A DNA stretch of 64,000 nucleotides from Ralstonia sp. UNC404CL21Col (GTDB lineage Bacteria; Pseudomonadota; Gammaproteobacteria; Burkholderiales; Burkholderiaceae), in NCBI RefSeq assembly GCF_000620465.1, contig NZ_JIBE01000003.1, forward strand, positions 372,001 to 436,000. Reading direction: 5' to 3'. The notes under the pieces are model-generated. The model was not told where the DNA came from. It was given only the letters and a program-made list of their open reading frames with translations, and ran no database searches. Below, in pieces: positions 36,113-45,658 of this stretch. A program made the position numbers and the translations under genes. How positions within the stretch are numbered: the first letter of the stretch is position 1; the number at the start of each line of letters is the position of its first letter.

Positions 36113-37042
36113 TTATTTGAGTTGGCCCAGCACGGCTTCCAGCGACGCCGGATCGAAGATCGCGTCACCGACGATCTCACCATCGATACGCTTGACCAGG
36201 CCAGCCAGCACCTTGCCCGGGCCGCATTCGACCACGCGCGTGATGCCGTCACCCTTCATCTTCTGGACGGTCTCGACCCAGCGCACCGGCGATGCTGCCT
36301 GGCGCACCAGGGCGTCCTTGATGGCCGCCGGGTCGCTCACGACAGCAACGTCCACGTTATTGATGACGGGGATCACCGGGGCGGCGACCGTCACGTTGGC
36401 GAGATACTCGCGCAGACGGTCCGATGCCGGCTTGAGCAGCGACGAGTGAAACGGTGCCGAGACCGGCAGCGGCAGCGCACGCTTGGCACCCTTAGCCTTG
36501 GCGATTTCGCAAGCCTTCTCGACAGCCGCCTTGGCACCCGCGATCACCACCTGGGCCGGCGCGTTGAAGTTGACCGCTTCGACCACGCCTGCCACCGAAG
36601 CTTCGGCGCATGCGGCCCGCACGTCGTCGTCCGACAGGCCGAGGATCGCAGCCATGCCGCCCTCGCCCACCGGCACGGCTTCCTGCATCGCCTTGGCGCG
36701 GAAACGCACCAGCGGCACAGCGTCTTTAAACGCGATGGCGCCCGCGGCAACCAGCGCCGAATACTCGCCCAGGCTATGACCAGCCACGACGGTCGGCGTC
36801 GGGCCGCCAGCAGCTTGCCATGCGCGATAGACAGCAACAGCGGCCGTCAGCATGACGGGTTGCGTGTTGGTGGTCAGGTTCAGCTCTTCAGCCGGGCCTT
36901 CGGCAATCAGCTTGCCGATGTCCTGGCCCAGCGCATCGGATGCCTCGGCCAGCGTTGCCGCCACAGCCGGATGATCGGCAAACGCGTTGAGCATGCCGAC
37001 CGATTGCGAACCCTGGCCGGGGAAGACGAAAGCGAATGTCAT
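36113..37042 (-). CDS. fabD: Malonyl-CoA:ACP transacylase
   Basis: FabD moves malonyl from CoA to ACP, supplying the elongation unit. The 309-residue protein starts at 37042 with FAFVFPGQGSQSVGM and has the nucleophile Ser90 in AGHSLGEYSALVAAG. The catalytic His is expected in VSAPFHSSLLKP. The open frame extends to 37102 into fabH, without family support. fabH ends 32 bp upstream. Confidence 0.97.
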   Translation of the reverse strand: MTFAFVFPGQGSQSVGMLNAFADHPAVAATLAEASDALGQDIGKLIAEGPAEELNLTTNTQPVMLTAAVAVYRAWQAAGGPTPTVVAGHSLGEYSALVAAGAIAFKDAVPLVRFRAKAMQEAVPVGEGGMAAILGLSDDDVRAACAEASVAGVVEAVNFNAPAQVVIAGAKAAVEKACEIAKAKGAKRALPLPVSAPFHSSLLKPASDRLREYLANVTVAAPVIPVINNVDVAVVSDPAAIKDALVRQAASPVRWVETVQKMKGDGITRVVECGPGKVLAGLVKRIDGEIVGDAIFDPASLEAVLGQLK

Positions 37043-37074
37043 GGCTCGTATTGTTCGTTCTGGAAATTCGTCGA

Positions 37075-38055
37075 TCAGAAGCGCAGCAGCGCAGCGCCCC
37101 AAGTGAAGCCGCCGCCCACGCCTTCGAGCATCACGTGCTGGCCGCGCTGGATGCGGCCATCACGCACAGCAACGTCGAGCGCCAGCGGAATCGAGGCTGC
37201 AGACGTGTTGCCATGCTCATCGACGGTCACGATCAGGCGCTCGTTCGAGAGGCCCAGCTTCTTGGTCGTGCCCTGCATGATGCGGATGTTCGCCTGGTGC
37301 GGGATCAACCAGTCGACTTGTGAGGCATCGAGTTCCGCTGCTGCCAGGGCTTCACGGGCGACCTTGTCGAGCACCGTCACAGCCAGCTTGAAGACGGCCT
37401 GACCATCCATGTACAGGAAGGCGCTACCCTGGATCGCGCCCGCGGCCACGTTGCCCGGCACACACAGGATGTTGGCGTGGCTGCCGTCAGCATGCAGCGC
37501 GGTCGACAGGATGCCGGGCTCGTCAGAGGCTTGCAGCACCACAGCACCTGCGCCGTCGCCAAACAGCACACACGTGGTGCGATCGCTGAAATCGATGATG
37601 CGCGAGAAGACTTCCGAGCCAATCACCAGCACGTTGCGGTAGGCACCCGAGCGGATGAATTTGTCGGCAGTCGCGAGCGCGTAGACAAAGCCAGAACACA
37701 CGGCCTGTACGTCGAACGCAGCACACCCGTTGGTGATGCCGAGCTTTTGCTGCACCAGGCACGCAGTGCTCGGGAACACGAAATCCGGCGTGGACGTTGC
37801 CACCAGGATCAGGTCGAGTTCGGAACGATCAATGCCGGCAGCTTCGATCGCGCGCTCGGCAGCCTTCACTGCGAGATCGCTGCACGTAACGTCCGGCTCG
37901 GCAAAATGACGTGCTCGGATACCGCTGCGCGAGACGATCCAATCGTCGCTCGTCTCGATACCCTTTTCGGCCAGCTGGGCCGCCAGTTCGTCATTGGTGA
38001 CCCGCTTGGGCGGCAGGTAGCTGCCCGTACCGATGATCCTTGCGAAACGTGTCAT
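37075..38055 (-). CDS. fabH: 3-oxoacyl-[ACP] synthase III (KAS III)
   Basis: FabH starts fatty-acid synthesis by condensing acetyl-CoA with malonyl-ACP. The 326-residue protein from the ATG at 38055 has the catalytic triad Cys120 ([12 protein letters not shown]), His253 (IPHQANIRI) and Asn283 ([11 protein letters not shown]). The open frame runs 40 codons further upstream, into the tail of plsX. It sits between plsX and fabD, the common order. Confidence 0.97.
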   Translation of the reverse strand: MTRFARIIGTGSYLPPKRVTNDELAAQLAEKGIETSDDWIVSRSGIRARHFAEPDVTCSDLAVKAAERAIEAAGIDRSELDLILVATSTPDFVFPSTACLVQQKLGITNGCAAFDVQAVCSGFVYALATADKFIRSGAYRNVLVIGSEVFSRIIDFSDRTTCVLFGDGAGAVVLQASDEPGILSTALHADGSHANILCVPGNVAAGAIQGSAFLYMDGQAVFKLAVTVLDKVAREALAAAELDASQVDWLIPHQANIRIMQGTTKKLGLSNERLIVTVDEHGNTSAASIPLALDVAVRDGRIQRGQHVMLEGVGGGFTWGAALLRF

Positions 38056-38092
38056 GTGCGGTGGGGTGAAATCTGACTCGGGGGCGACGCGT

Positions 38093-39154
38093 TCAAGCAG
38101 CGTCGGCGGCCGGAGCGGAAGTGGAGACCGGCGCAGCGCCCGCTGCGTCATGGTGCGATTCGAACGCCTGCGCAATGCGGGCGATCACGCCGTTGGCCGC
38201 AGCGTCGTAGGCCCGCTTGATAGCCCATTCGAACGCGTAGGCATCGGCCGAGCCGTGGCTCTTGATGACCAGACCGCGCAGACCGAGCAGCGCGGCGCCA
38301 TTGTAGCGCCGATGATCGACACGCCGTTTGAAACGCGTCAACACCGGCAGCGCCACAACGGCGAGCAGCTTGGTGAACCACGAGCGGCTGAATTCCTGGC
38401 GCAGCATCTCGCCGATCATCTTAGCCAGGCCTTCGGTGCTCTTGAGCGCCACGTTACCGACAAAACCATCGCAGACAACGATGTCCGTCGTACCCTTGAA
38501 GATGTCGTTGCCTTCAACGTTGCCGAAGAAATTGAGATCGGAGGCGCGCAGCAGCTCACCGGCCTGCTTGACGACCTCGTTGCCCTTGATGACTTCTTCG
38601 CCGATGTTGAGCAGGCCGACCGTCGGACGCGGCTTCTGCTCGACCACCGACACCATCGCCGAGGCCATCTGCGCAAATTGCAGCAGATGCTCGGGCTCGC
38701 AGTCGGCGTTGGCCCCGAGATCCAGCACGGTCGTGCCGGCACCTTTCTCGTTCGGGATGGCGGTGGCAATCGCCGGGCGATCAATGCCGTCCAGCGTCTT
38801 GAGAACGTAACGCGACACGGCCATCAACGCGCCGGTGTTGCCGGCGGAAACGCACGCCTGAGCGGCGCCTTCCTTGAGTTGATTGATGGCCACGCGCATT
38901 GAAGAATCTTTCTTCTTGCGCAGCGCGACCTCGACCGGATCGTCCATCGACACGACCTCGGAGGCGGGGACGACGTGGACGCGCGGGTTCGCGGTGGCGT
39001 GAAGTCGCTTGAGCTGCGCCGCGATAGCATCGGGCTGCCCGACGAGCAGCATTTCGACGTCTTCGTGTGCGGCGAGAAAATGGATCGCTGCAGGGATTGT
39101 CACGCCAACGCCGTGATCGCCACCCATGCAGTCGATGGCAAGCTTGATGGTCAT
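38093..39154 (-). CDS. plsX: Phosphate acyltransferase PlsX
   Basis: PlsX turns acyl-ACP into acyl-phosphate, the donor for the first acylation of glycerol-3-phosphate, linking fatty-acid and phospholipid synthesis. The 353-residue protein starts [15 protein letters not shown] and has the family segments [15 protein letters not shown] and [13 protein letters not shown]. The frame is open to 39214. It follows rpmF after a 190-bp gap that contains a terminator-like hairpin. Confidence 0.96.
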   Translation of the reverse strand: MTIKLAIDCMGGDHGVGVTIPAAIHFLAAHEDVEMLLVGQPDAIAAQLKRLHATANPRVHVVPASEVVSMDDPVEVALRKKKDSSMRVAINQLKEGAAQACVSAGNTGALMAVSRYVLKTLDGIDRPAIATAIPNEKGAGTTVLDLGANADCEPEHLLQFAQMASAMVSVVEQKPRPTVGLLNIGEEVIKGNEVVKQAGELLRASDLNFFGNVEGNDIFKGTTDIVVCDGFVGNVALKSTEGLAKMIGEMLRQEFSRSWFTKLLAVVALPVLTRFKRRVDHRRYNGAALLGLRGLVIKSHGSADAYAFEWAIKRAYDAAANGVIARIAQAFESHHDAAGAAPVSTSAPAADAA

Positions 39155-39246
39155 GCGAGTCTGAGTTGCGGTTTCACGTGCGGCTCCGGCCGTTGGCGCG
39201 CGTATGGTACACAAACCCGTACACGCATTGCCGAATTTCGCTCAAC

Positions 39247-39277
39247 AAAAAAGCGGCAAATTGGCTTGCCGCTTTTT
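39247..39277 (-). terminator. Terminator/attenuator between rpmF and plsX
   Basis: Symmetric AGCGGCAA/TTGCCGCT (39252-39259/39266-39273) with a 6-nt loop, flanked by A6 on one side and T5 on the other. On the minus strand the stem is followed by a T-run, 67 bp after the rpmF stop. Confidence 0.85.
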
Positions 39278-39344
39278 CGCTTGCATCATGAACCTGTGCG
39301 TTCAGACCAACCCAACACGCTTGCCAGAAAACTGGCAAATCGCA

Positions 39345-39524
39345 TCAGTCGTTCTTGGTCTTCACAACCTTGCGGCCACGATAGTAGCCGTTCGGGCTCA
39401 CGTGGTGACGCAGGTGCACTTCGCCGGTGGTCGGCTCGACGGCGATCGGGGCCGTCGTCAGGAAATCGTGCGAACGATGCATGCCGCGCTTGGACGGCGA
39501 CTTCTTGTTTTGTTGAACAGCCAT
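39345..39524 (-). CDS. rpmF: 50S ribosomal protein L32
   Basis: L32 is a small protein of the large ribosomal subunit. The 59-residue protein starts [20 protein letters not shown] and contains [17 protein letters not shown] near its C-terminus, the normal length and shape of proteobacterial L32. The zinc cysteines of some L32 forms are absent. It lies between yceD and plsX, the usual yceD-rpmF-plsX-fab order. Confidence 0.97.
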   Translation of the reverse strand: MAVQQNKKSPSKRGMHRSHDFLTTAPIAVEPTTGEVHLRHHVSPNGYYRGRKVVKTKND

Positions 39525-39639
39525 GACTGACTCCTAAGCAATTTGATCGATTTTATCACATCACACGGAGCCGGAGCGTAGCCATTCCGGTAGGCGTGTG
39601 AAACGTACTGCCATCAGCGCGCGCAATACTCGCGCACGC

Positions 39640-40176
39640 CTAATGTTTGGTCTTCAGGTTGGCCAGCACCGCGAACGGTGATGGCTTCTTTTCAGCCTCA
39701 GCCTCTTCCGGCAACACCTCATCCGGGCAGACGGCGTGACGCGGCGACACCGGCAGCGCCAGCAACAGCTCGTCTTCGATCTGCGTGATCAGATCAAAGT
39801 GGCGCGAGCCGACGATGACGTCAGCCTCGTCGTCATCCAGCGGAGCGGCATCTGCCTCGGCTTCCGAACGCATGACTTCCAGGCGCGTGCGCACCGGCAG
39901 CGGTTGCTCGTACGCCTTCAGGCATCGCTGGCATTGCAGCCAAACCGCACCATCCACTTCCAGATCCACGAAGAGACGCTGACGCGGCAACTGACCGACG
40001 GAGGCCTCCTCGCGCACCAGACCCTGCAATCGCCAATGGAACTGCGTATCGGCGTCAGCCGGGGCATCGGCGGCCTGCTCGGCCAGCAGGCGCGGCATGT
40101 CGGTCAGAAGGACTGCACCGCTTGCCGGCTCACCCGCGCGAATGAACGCGAAAAGATCGAATGTACGAAAATCCAC
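39640..40176 (-). CDS. yceD: YceD family (DUF177) rRNA accumulation protein
   Basis: YceD/DUF177 proteins are needed for normal 23S rRNA accumulation in plants and bacteria and are usually encoded before rpmF, as here (115 bp). The 178-residue protein has the conserved VWLQCQRCLKAYEQPL box with its CxxC pair and an acidic C-terminal half (DDDEADVIVG, then PDEVLPEEAEAEKKPSPFAVL). It is divergent from maf across 190 bp. Confidence 0.93.
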   Translation of the reverse strand: MDFRTFDLFAFIRAGEPASGAVLLTDMPRLLAEQAADAPADADTQFHWRLQGLVREEASVGQLPRQRLFVDLEVDGAVWLQCQRCLKAYEQPLPVRTRLEVMRSEAEADAAPLDDDEADVIVGSRHFDLITQIEDELLLALPVSPRHAVCPDEVLPEEAEAEKKPSPFAVLANLKTKH

Positions 40177-40366
40177 GAATCGAACCTATTGAACGCGTTG
40201 CTGTTGGTGCGCGAACCGGATCGACCGCCTGCAGCCATCACACCTTGCGCCGGGGCGCCCGGTTTGCGACACTGCGCGGCCAAACCGCGAAACGCGGGAT
40301 TATAGCGGGCTTAAACCTCTGGCGTCAAAAGGTTTTGCTCAAAATCCACTGCATCTTCAAGCACTT

Positions 40367-40963
40367 ATGACTTCTGCATCGCGTCCGCCGCTCATTCTGG
40401 CCTCCAGCTCGCCATATCGGCGGGAATTGCTCGAACGCCTGCGCCTGCCGTTTGAGATCGTGGTACCCAACATTGACGAGACGCCCGCCCCAGACGAGTC
40501 ACCCGACCAGACCGCGTTGCGCCTGGCCCGGCAGAAGGCGGAGAAGGTGGCTGCAGACTACCCCGACGCGCTCGTCATCGGCTCCGATCAAGTCGCGACG
40601 CTTGATGGCAAGCAGGTCGGCAAGCCGGGCGACCACGCCCGCGCACTGGCGCAACTGCACTGGATGCGTGGACGCACCGTCACATTTCACTCTGCGTTGT
40701 GTCTGTACGACGGCCGGACGGGGCAACATCAGAGCGAAGACATCCGCACCCTGGCCACCTTCCGCGACCTTTCCGATGAGGAATTGGACGCTTATCTGCA
40801 CCTGGAACACCCGTACGACGTTGCGGGAAGCGCCAAATCGGAAGGCCTCGGCATCGCCCTGCTCGAACGCGTGGAATCGTCGGACCCGACCGCGCTGGTG
40901 GGTCTGCCGCTGATCGCCCTGACCAGCATGCTGCGCAACGTCCACTACCCGCTCTTCGCCTGA
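40367..40963 (+). CDS. Maf-family nucleotide pyrophosphatase (YceF type)
   Basis: Maf proteins hydrolyse nucleoside triphosphates to monophosphates; the YceF branch prefers 7-methyl-GTP in E. coli. The 198-residue protein starts with LILASSSPYRRELLERL (the SxxR motif) and has VIGSDQVATLDG with the catalytic Asp. KPGDHARALAQL and EGLGIALLE follow. The methylase gene follows after 3 bp, so the two form an operon. Confidence 0.93.
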   Translation: MTSASRPPLILASSSPYRRELLERLRLPFEIVVPNIDETPAPDESPDQTALRLARQKAEKVAADYPDALVIGSDQVATLDGKQVGKPGDHARALAQLHWMRGRTVTFHSALCLYDGRTGQHQSEDIRTLATFRDLSDEELDAYLHLEHPYDVAGSAKSEGLGIALLERVESSDPTALVGLPLIALTSMLRNVHYPLFA

Positions 40964-40966
40964 ACC

Positions 40967-41698
40967 ATGGCCGGTACGCTTTACCTCATTCCCAATACGC
41001 TAGGCTCGCGCGATGCGGCCGACCCGCTGCCCGACGTGATTCCGGCCGGCGTGCAACAGATCACCGCGCAGCTCGACTATTTCGTCGCCGAACATGCCAA
41101 GACGGCGCGTGCGCTACTCAAGAAGCTGGCCGAGACGACGCCGCTGGCACGCCCGCTGCAGGAAATCACCATTCGCGAACTGAACGTCAAAACGCCGGAA
41201 TCGGAGCTGGAAGCGCTGCTGGCGCCCGTGGTTGCCGGGCAAGACGCGGGGCTGATGTCGGAAGCCGGTGTGCCGGCGGTTGCCGATCCGGGCGCGAATC
41301 TCGTGCGTCTCGCGCACCGACGCGGCGTGCGCGTAAAACCGCTGGTGGGACCGAGTTCGATTCTGCTGGCGGTGATGGCGTCCGGTCTGAACGGCCAGAG
41401 CTTTGCGTTCAACGGCTATCTGCCGGTCGATGCTGCAGAGCGCAAGACCAAGCTGCGCGCACTGGAACAGCTTTCGCGCTCAGCGGCCCAAACACAGGTC
41501 TTCATCGAAACGCCCTACCGCAATGGCGCGTTGCTCGAGGCCATTCAGGCCGGTTGTGCGCCGAGTACGCTGCTGTCGATTGCTGTGGATCTGACACTGC
41601 CTAGCGAGCAGGTTGTTACGCTGCCCGTGAGCGACTGGCGCGCCGACCGCATGAACCTGCACAAGCGGCCGGCGATCTTCTCGCTGCTGGCGCGATAG
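40967..41698 (+). CDS. SAM-dependent methyltransferase, RsmI-like tetrapyrrole-methylase fold
   Basis: A 243-residue protein of the tetrapyrrole methylase superfamily. It has the N-terminal GTLYLIPNTLGSRDAADPLP, GLMSEAGVPAVADPGANLV and the SAM-loop VGPSSILLAVMASGLNGQSF, which resemble RsmI (16S rRNA C1402 2'-O-methyltransferase), but the N-terminal part differs from true RsmI, which starts LYVVATPIGN. It is probably a paralogue. The start ATG follows the maf stop by 3 bp. Confidence 0.87.
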   Translation: MAGTLYLIPNTLGSRDAADPLPDVIPAGVQQITAQLDYFVAEHAKTARALLKKLAETTPLARPLQEITIRELNVKTPESELEALLAPVVAGQDAGLMSEAGVPAVADPGANLVRLAHRRGVRVKPLVGPSSILLAVMASGLNGQSFAFNGYLPVDAAERKTKLRALEQLSRSAAQTQVFIETPYRNGALLEAIQAGCAPSTLLSIAVDLTLPSEQVVTLPVSDWRADRMNLHKRPAIFSLLAR

Positions 41699-41703
41699 CG
41701 CGC

Positions 41704-42816
41704 TTATTCCTTCATCAAGAGCTTGAGCTGGCCCGTCGCGGCCAGCGCTTTCACCGCGCCAGCGCCCATTGCCGTGCCGAGCTTGCGTGCCACGCGCGAG
41801 GCGAAGTTTTCCTTGACGGTGTAGTCGACCACGTCCGGCGCCTTGATGACGCTGCGCGCGACAAAGTCTGCACTTCCAATCGCGTCAGCCAGCCCAAGAT
41901 CGACAGCCTTGGCGCCCGTCCAGAACAGGCCGGTGAACAGCGTCGGATCATCCTTCAGACGGTTGCCGCGCCCCTGCTTCACCACGTCGATGAACTGCTG
42001 GTGCACTTGGTCCAGCATCTCCTGCGCGTATTGCTTCTGCTGCGGCGACACGGGGGAAAACGGATCGAGCATTCCCTTGTTCGAACCGGCTGTGAGCAGG
42101 CGGCGCTCCACACCCACCTTGTCCATCAGACCGGTAAAGCCGAAACCGTCCATCAGCACACCGATCGACCCCACGATGCTGGCCTTGTCGACATAGATTT
42201 TGTCTGCAGCCGCGGCCACGTAGTAGCCGCCCGACGCGCACATCTCCTCCACCACCACGTACAACGGAATCTTCTTGTACTTGGCACGCAGACGGCGGAT
42301 TTCATCATTGATCATGCCCGCCTGCACCGGCGAGCCGCCCGGCGAATTGATCTTCAGGATCACGCCGACCGTGTTGTCGTCCGCAAACGCGGCTTGCAAC
42401 GACGCATTGATGTTTTCCGCGCTGGCATTTGTGTTGGCCGCAATTTCGCCGTCGAGCGTGACAACGGCCGTGTGACGGCCCGTGCTGACGGTTTCGCCTT
42501 CCAGGCTGGCGAACGCGTAGATAAGGATCCCGATCAGGCCGAGCGTCACGAAGCGGAAAAAGATGCGCCAGCGGCGCGCTGCCCGTTGCTCGCGGATGGT
42601 CGCCATCAATACCTTTTCGAGTACCTCACGCTCCCAGCCGCCAGCCTGCGCAGATGCTGCTGGTGCAGATGCTGACGCGGGCTTGCCTGCTGCCGGGTTG
42701 CGCAATTCAGCTTCGAGCGGATGATCCGCGTGCTGGGTAACCTCTAGCGCTTCTGGTTTGCCTGCACCCTCGTTGGGCGCGTCTTCGGGGCCTTTCGGCG
42801 GAATCGAGTCGGTCAT
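41704..42816 (-). CDS. sppA: S49 family signal peptide peptidase (SppA, short form)
   Basis: SppA cleaves remnant signal peptides in the membrane. The 370-residue protein has a disordered N-terminal region of about 90 residues, one membrane helix (about 95-115) and an S49 domain with the nucleophile Ser in EEMCASGGYYVA and the general-base Lys in DKASIVGSIGV. The ATG at 42816 is preferred to the TTG at 42822. It is convergent with the methylase gene (5-bp gap) and follows the Rieske gene. Confidence 0.94.
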   Translation of the reverse strand: MTDSIPPKGPEDAPNEGAGKPEALEVTQHADHPLEAELRNPAAGKPASASAPAASAQAGGWEREVLEKVLMATIREQRAARRWRIFFRFVTLGLIGILIYAFASLEGETVSTGRHTAVVTLDGEIAANTNASAENINASLQAAFADDNTVGVILKINSPGGSPVQAGMINDEIRRLRAKYKKIPLYVVVEEMCASGGYYVAAAADKIYVDKASIVGSIGVLMDGFGFTGLMDKVGVERRLLTAGSNKGMLDPFSPVSPQQKQYAQEMLDQVHQQFIDVVKQGRGNRLKDDPTLFTGLFWTGAKAVDLGLADAIGSADFVARSVIKAPDVVDYTVKENFASRVARKLGTAMGAGAVKALAATGQLKLLMKE

Positions 42817-42852
42817 AGACAAGAAAAACGATCGAGATGAAGAACTGCGCGA

Positions 42853-43254
42853 CTAGGCACACGGCGTTGGCGCTGGCGCGGGAGCCGGTGCCCGGAATAA
42901 CGCATCCGGTTGCCACCAGACTGCCCCGTCTCGCTCGGCAATCTCCAGCTTGGATAAATGCGAACCTCGGCACGGCCCGCCGACGCACCGGCCAGTATCC
43001 GGCTCGTAAATGGCGCCATGCGTAGCGCACATCAAATACAGACCCGAGCTTTCAAAAAACTGGCCTTCTTGCCAGTCCATTTCCATCGGCACATGCGCGC
43101 ACTGGTTCAGATAACCATGGACCTCGCCCGCGTAGCGAACGACGAACGCGCTGACGAGGCGGCCCCGCACCTCCACCTGAAACCGGACACCCAAGCCGCC
43201 GTCTTCCAATGCCGAGCTTTCACATACACGAACGGGTTCGACCATGTCAGGCAT
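42853..43254 (-). CDS. Rieske [2Fe-2S] ferredoxin-like protein
   Basis: A 133-residue soluble Rieske protein with cluster ligands Cys52-x-His54 (NQCAHVPMEMDW) and Cys76-x2-His79 (MCATHGAIYE). Such single-domain proteins act as electron carriers. It overlaps the HAD gene by 8 bp and is followed by sppA. The C-terminus is an Ala-Pro repeat tail. The electron partner is not in the window. Confidence 0.9.
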   Translation of the reverse strand: MPDMVEPVRVCESSALEDGGLGVRFQVEVRGRLVSAFVVRYAGEVHGYLNQCAHVPMEMDWQEGQFFESSGLYLMCATHGAIYEPDTGRCVGGPCRGSHLSKLEIAERDGAVWWQPDALFRAPAPAPAPTPCA

Positions 43255-43906
43255 GCTGCGTCAGCCAATCGTGCAAATCGGGGACGGACTTGGCGGAATA
43301 CAGCGGCGCAAGCGAGTCCAACACATCGGCCGGGTGCGCACCGTACGTGACGGCCACGCCAGCGGCACCAGCATTGGCTGCCATCTGCAGATCGTGCGTC
43401 GTGTCGCCGATCATCAGCGTGCGCTCGACTTCCATGCCGAGGTCGCGCGTTAGTTCGAGCAGCATCGCAGGGTGCGGCTTGGAGAACGTCTCATCGGCGC
43501 AGCGGGTGTTATCGAACACGCCCGTCAGATTCGTGGCTTCCATCGCACGTTGCAGGCCCACGCGGGACTTGCCCGTTGCCACAGCCAGCAGATAATTCTG
43601 GCGGCGCAGCGCTTCCAGCATTTCACGTACCCCCGGAAACAGCACGAGATGCGCGTCGCGGCTCAGGTAATGGAAGCGGTACCGGTCAGCAAGCTTGCCG
43701 TAGTCGGCCGGATCGAGCGTCGGGACGGCATATTCGAGCGCGTCCCGCAAACCGAGCCCGATCACGTGGCTGGCACGTGCGTCGTCAGGCACTGGCAGAT
43801 TGAGATCCCGGCACGCAAGTTGGATCGATCGGGTGATGGCGGACGTCGAATCCATCAACGTGCCATCCCAATCGAAGACGATCAGATCAAAGCGCTGCTG
43901 CGGCAT
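43247..43906 (-). CDS. HAD-IA family phosphatase (phosphoglycolate phosphatase-like)
   Basis: A 219-residue HAD hydrolase. The nucleophile and acid aspartates are Asp12 and Asp14 in VFDWDGTLMDST. Later motifs include LAVATGKSRVGL (Thr of motif II), KPHPAML (Lys of motif III) and MIGDTTHDLQMAANAG (motif IV acids). It is Gph-like, but the substrate is uncertain. It overlaps rluC by 20 bp and the Rieske gene by 8 bp, so rluC-HAD-Rieske-sppA looks like one operon. Confidence 0.9.
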   Translation of the reverse strand: MPQQRFDLIVFDWDGTLMDSTSAITRSIQLACRDLNLPVPDDARASHVIGLGLRDALEYAVPTLDPADYGKLADRYRFHYLSRDAHLVLFPGVREMLEALRRQNYLLAVATGKSRVGLQRAMEATNLTGVFDNTRCADETFSKPHPAMLLELTRDLGMEVERTLMIGDTTHDLQMAANAGAAGVAVTYGAHPADVLDSLAPLYSAKSVPDLHDWLTQHA

Positions 43907-44921
43907 CGGAATCGGGACCCTGGAAAGCGTTAAGGAAGTCGGCGCACTCTGCGGGCAACGGCGCAGTGAACGTGACGATTTCGCCGCTTTGCGGATGCGT
44001 CAGCTGCAGGCGATGGGCGTGCAGGAACATCCGCGCCAGTCGCGGCGAAGCATTCGCGCGCGACAGCGCTTTGTTCAGGGCGAAATCGCCGTATTTGTCG
44101 TCGCCCAGGATCGGACAACCGGCGTGAGCCAAATGCACCCGAATCTGGTGCGTGCGCCCCGTCTTCAGTTCGGCCTCCAGCAATGTGTAGGGGCCAAACA
44201 CGCCGACCTTATTGAAGATCGTGTGCGACGCTTGCCCATCGGCCTGGACGCGTACGCGGCGCTCGCCTTCCGGTGTGGTGTATTTGTGCAGCGGTGACTT
44301 GATATGTTGACGCTTGTGGGGCCAGACGCCCTTTACCGCCGCAAAGTACCGCTTGTCCAATTGGCCTTCGCGAATCTGCTCGTGTAACGCCACCAGGGCA
44401 GAGCGCTTTTTGGCAAGCAGCAGCACGCCCGACGTTTCGCGATCGAGGCGGTGCACCAGTTCAAGGAACTTGGCCTCCGGGCGCGACTGGCGCAGTTGTT
44501 CAATCACCCCGAACGCCACCCCCGAGCCGCCGTGCACGGCCACCCCGGCGGGCTTATCGATCACCAAAAGGTGCGTATCTTCGTGAAGGATCGTGAATTC
44601 TGCCGCCGGAACCGCGCGCGGCGCTTCGGCCTGCTGGGCAATCCGCAGCGGCGGAATGCGCACCAGATCACCGAGTTTCAGACGGTATTCCGCGTCGATG
44701 CGGCCCTTGTTGACCCGCACCTCGCCGGAACGCACGATGCGATAAATATGGCTTTTGGGCACGCCCTTGGCCACGCGCATCAGGAAATTGTCGATGCGCT
44801 GCCCTTCGGCGTCTTCACCGATTTCAACATAGGCGACTGACTTGCCGTCGAGCGCATCGGCGAGTGTGCCACGTCCGGCCTGTTGAATGCGGCCATCAAA
44901 TGGATGGCGTAACTCATTCAT
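43887..44921 (-). CDS. rluC: 23S rRNA pseudouridine synthase RluC
   Basis: RluC makes pseudouridines 955, 2504 and 2580 of 23S rRNA in E. coli. The 344-residue protein has an N-terminal S4 RNA-binding domain (about 38-95, RIDNFLMRVAKGVPKSHIYR) and a catalytic domain with the Asp in ELVHRLDRETSGVLLLAK. It carries the RluC-type KAGRTHQIRVHL motif variant KTGRTHQIRVHL. The ATG at 44921 is the likely start; the open frame reaches 44987. It is divergent from rne, as in E. coli. Confidence 0.95.
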   Translation of the reverse strand: MNELRHPFDGRIQQAGRGTLADALDGKSVAYVEIGEDAEGQRIDNFLMRVAKGVPKSHIYRIVRSGEVRVNKGRIDAEYRLKLGDLVRIPPLRIAQQAEAPRAVPAAEFTILHEDTHLLVIDKPAGVAVHGGSGVAFGVIEQLRQSRPEAKFLELVHRLDRETSGVLLLAKKRSALVALHEQIREGQLDKRYFAAVKGVWPHKRQHIKSPLHKYTTPEGERRVRVQADGQASHTIFNKVGVFGPYTLLEAELKTGRTHQIRVHLAHAGCPILGDDKYGDFALNKALSRANASPRLARMFLHAHRLQLTHPQSGEIVTFTAPLPAECADFLNAFQGPDSDAAAAL

Positions 44922-45658
44922 TTTCAATATAATTTTCTCGCTGGACAGTCGTTTAGGCGCCAGCAACAGCCGGTCGGAACGAAACAACAGGTATTGTACA
45001 CAGCCACCGTTTCGGTCCGGAACGTGCCGATCAATCGCCCACTTGTGTTACAAAGCTAATCACGTGGCCGGATGCATCGGCACGAAAGCAGCACGCACCG
45101 CTGTCCCATCGCGCAAGACGTGAACCAAAGATCACGTCGGCAACGTCGGCCAGCGTGGAACGAGCAGCTGGTAGAACAGAATTCAAAGGCGGGCGCCACA
45201 TGGTTCATCCATACGGCGCCCGCTTGGTGAAAGAAGCCCTTGCCGCACCAGACTGGTGCCGGCCGGCTGAATATCCGGTTACCGCGTTGCCATGGCGGTC
45301 CGGCGGCAAAACTCTAAAAAGCAGCACGCCGCCCGATTCGCCCCGCCGCGGGTTTCGTCCGGACAGGCCGTCCGTCAATTCGCTCTTTGTGGTCGCTTCA
45401 CGCGACTCGCCGCCGCCGGCCCGCCTGCAGATGCAACGGGCCCGCGGCACGAGTGACAGGACGCGCAACTGGACGCCAACCGCGTCCGCGGACTCCGCCC
45501 TGCCATCCATGATGACGCGTGGAATGCCCTCATTTCTTTCGCTCGTGCCCCGTCGCGCCTTTTTGTTGGCCGACACTTCGGCAATTCGTTGACCACCCGC
45601 TCCGCCTTTGCGTGCTCCATGAAGCGCCGTGCTTGCACGGCATTGGAGTGAGGTTGCA
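44922..45658. other. Long gene-free region between rluC and rne (rne leader)
   Basis: 737 bp between two divergent genes; the small frames inside have no support. It probably holds both promoters and a long 5'-UTR for rne, which in enteric bacteria autoregulates through its leader. A strong hairpin lies at 45189-45223. The last 300 bp are very GC-rich. The ribosome site TGAGGT precedes the rne ATG. Confidence 0.65.
45189..45223 (+). promoter_or_regulatory. Strong hairpin in the rne leader
   Basis: Perfect 9-bp stem GCGGGCGCC/GGCGCCCGC, a symmetric 2x2 internal loop AC/AC, then a 4-bp stem ATGG/CCAT with loop TTCAT. It lies 435 bp upstream of the rne start with no T-run, so it is not a terminator. 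It may serve as a control or decay element. Confidence 0.5.

Noticed and set aside
45155-45592. A 145-residue plus-strand frame in the rne leader.
   Set aside because: No ribosome site, Arg/Pro-rich random-like composition, and it contains the strong hairpin; better read as untranslated leader.
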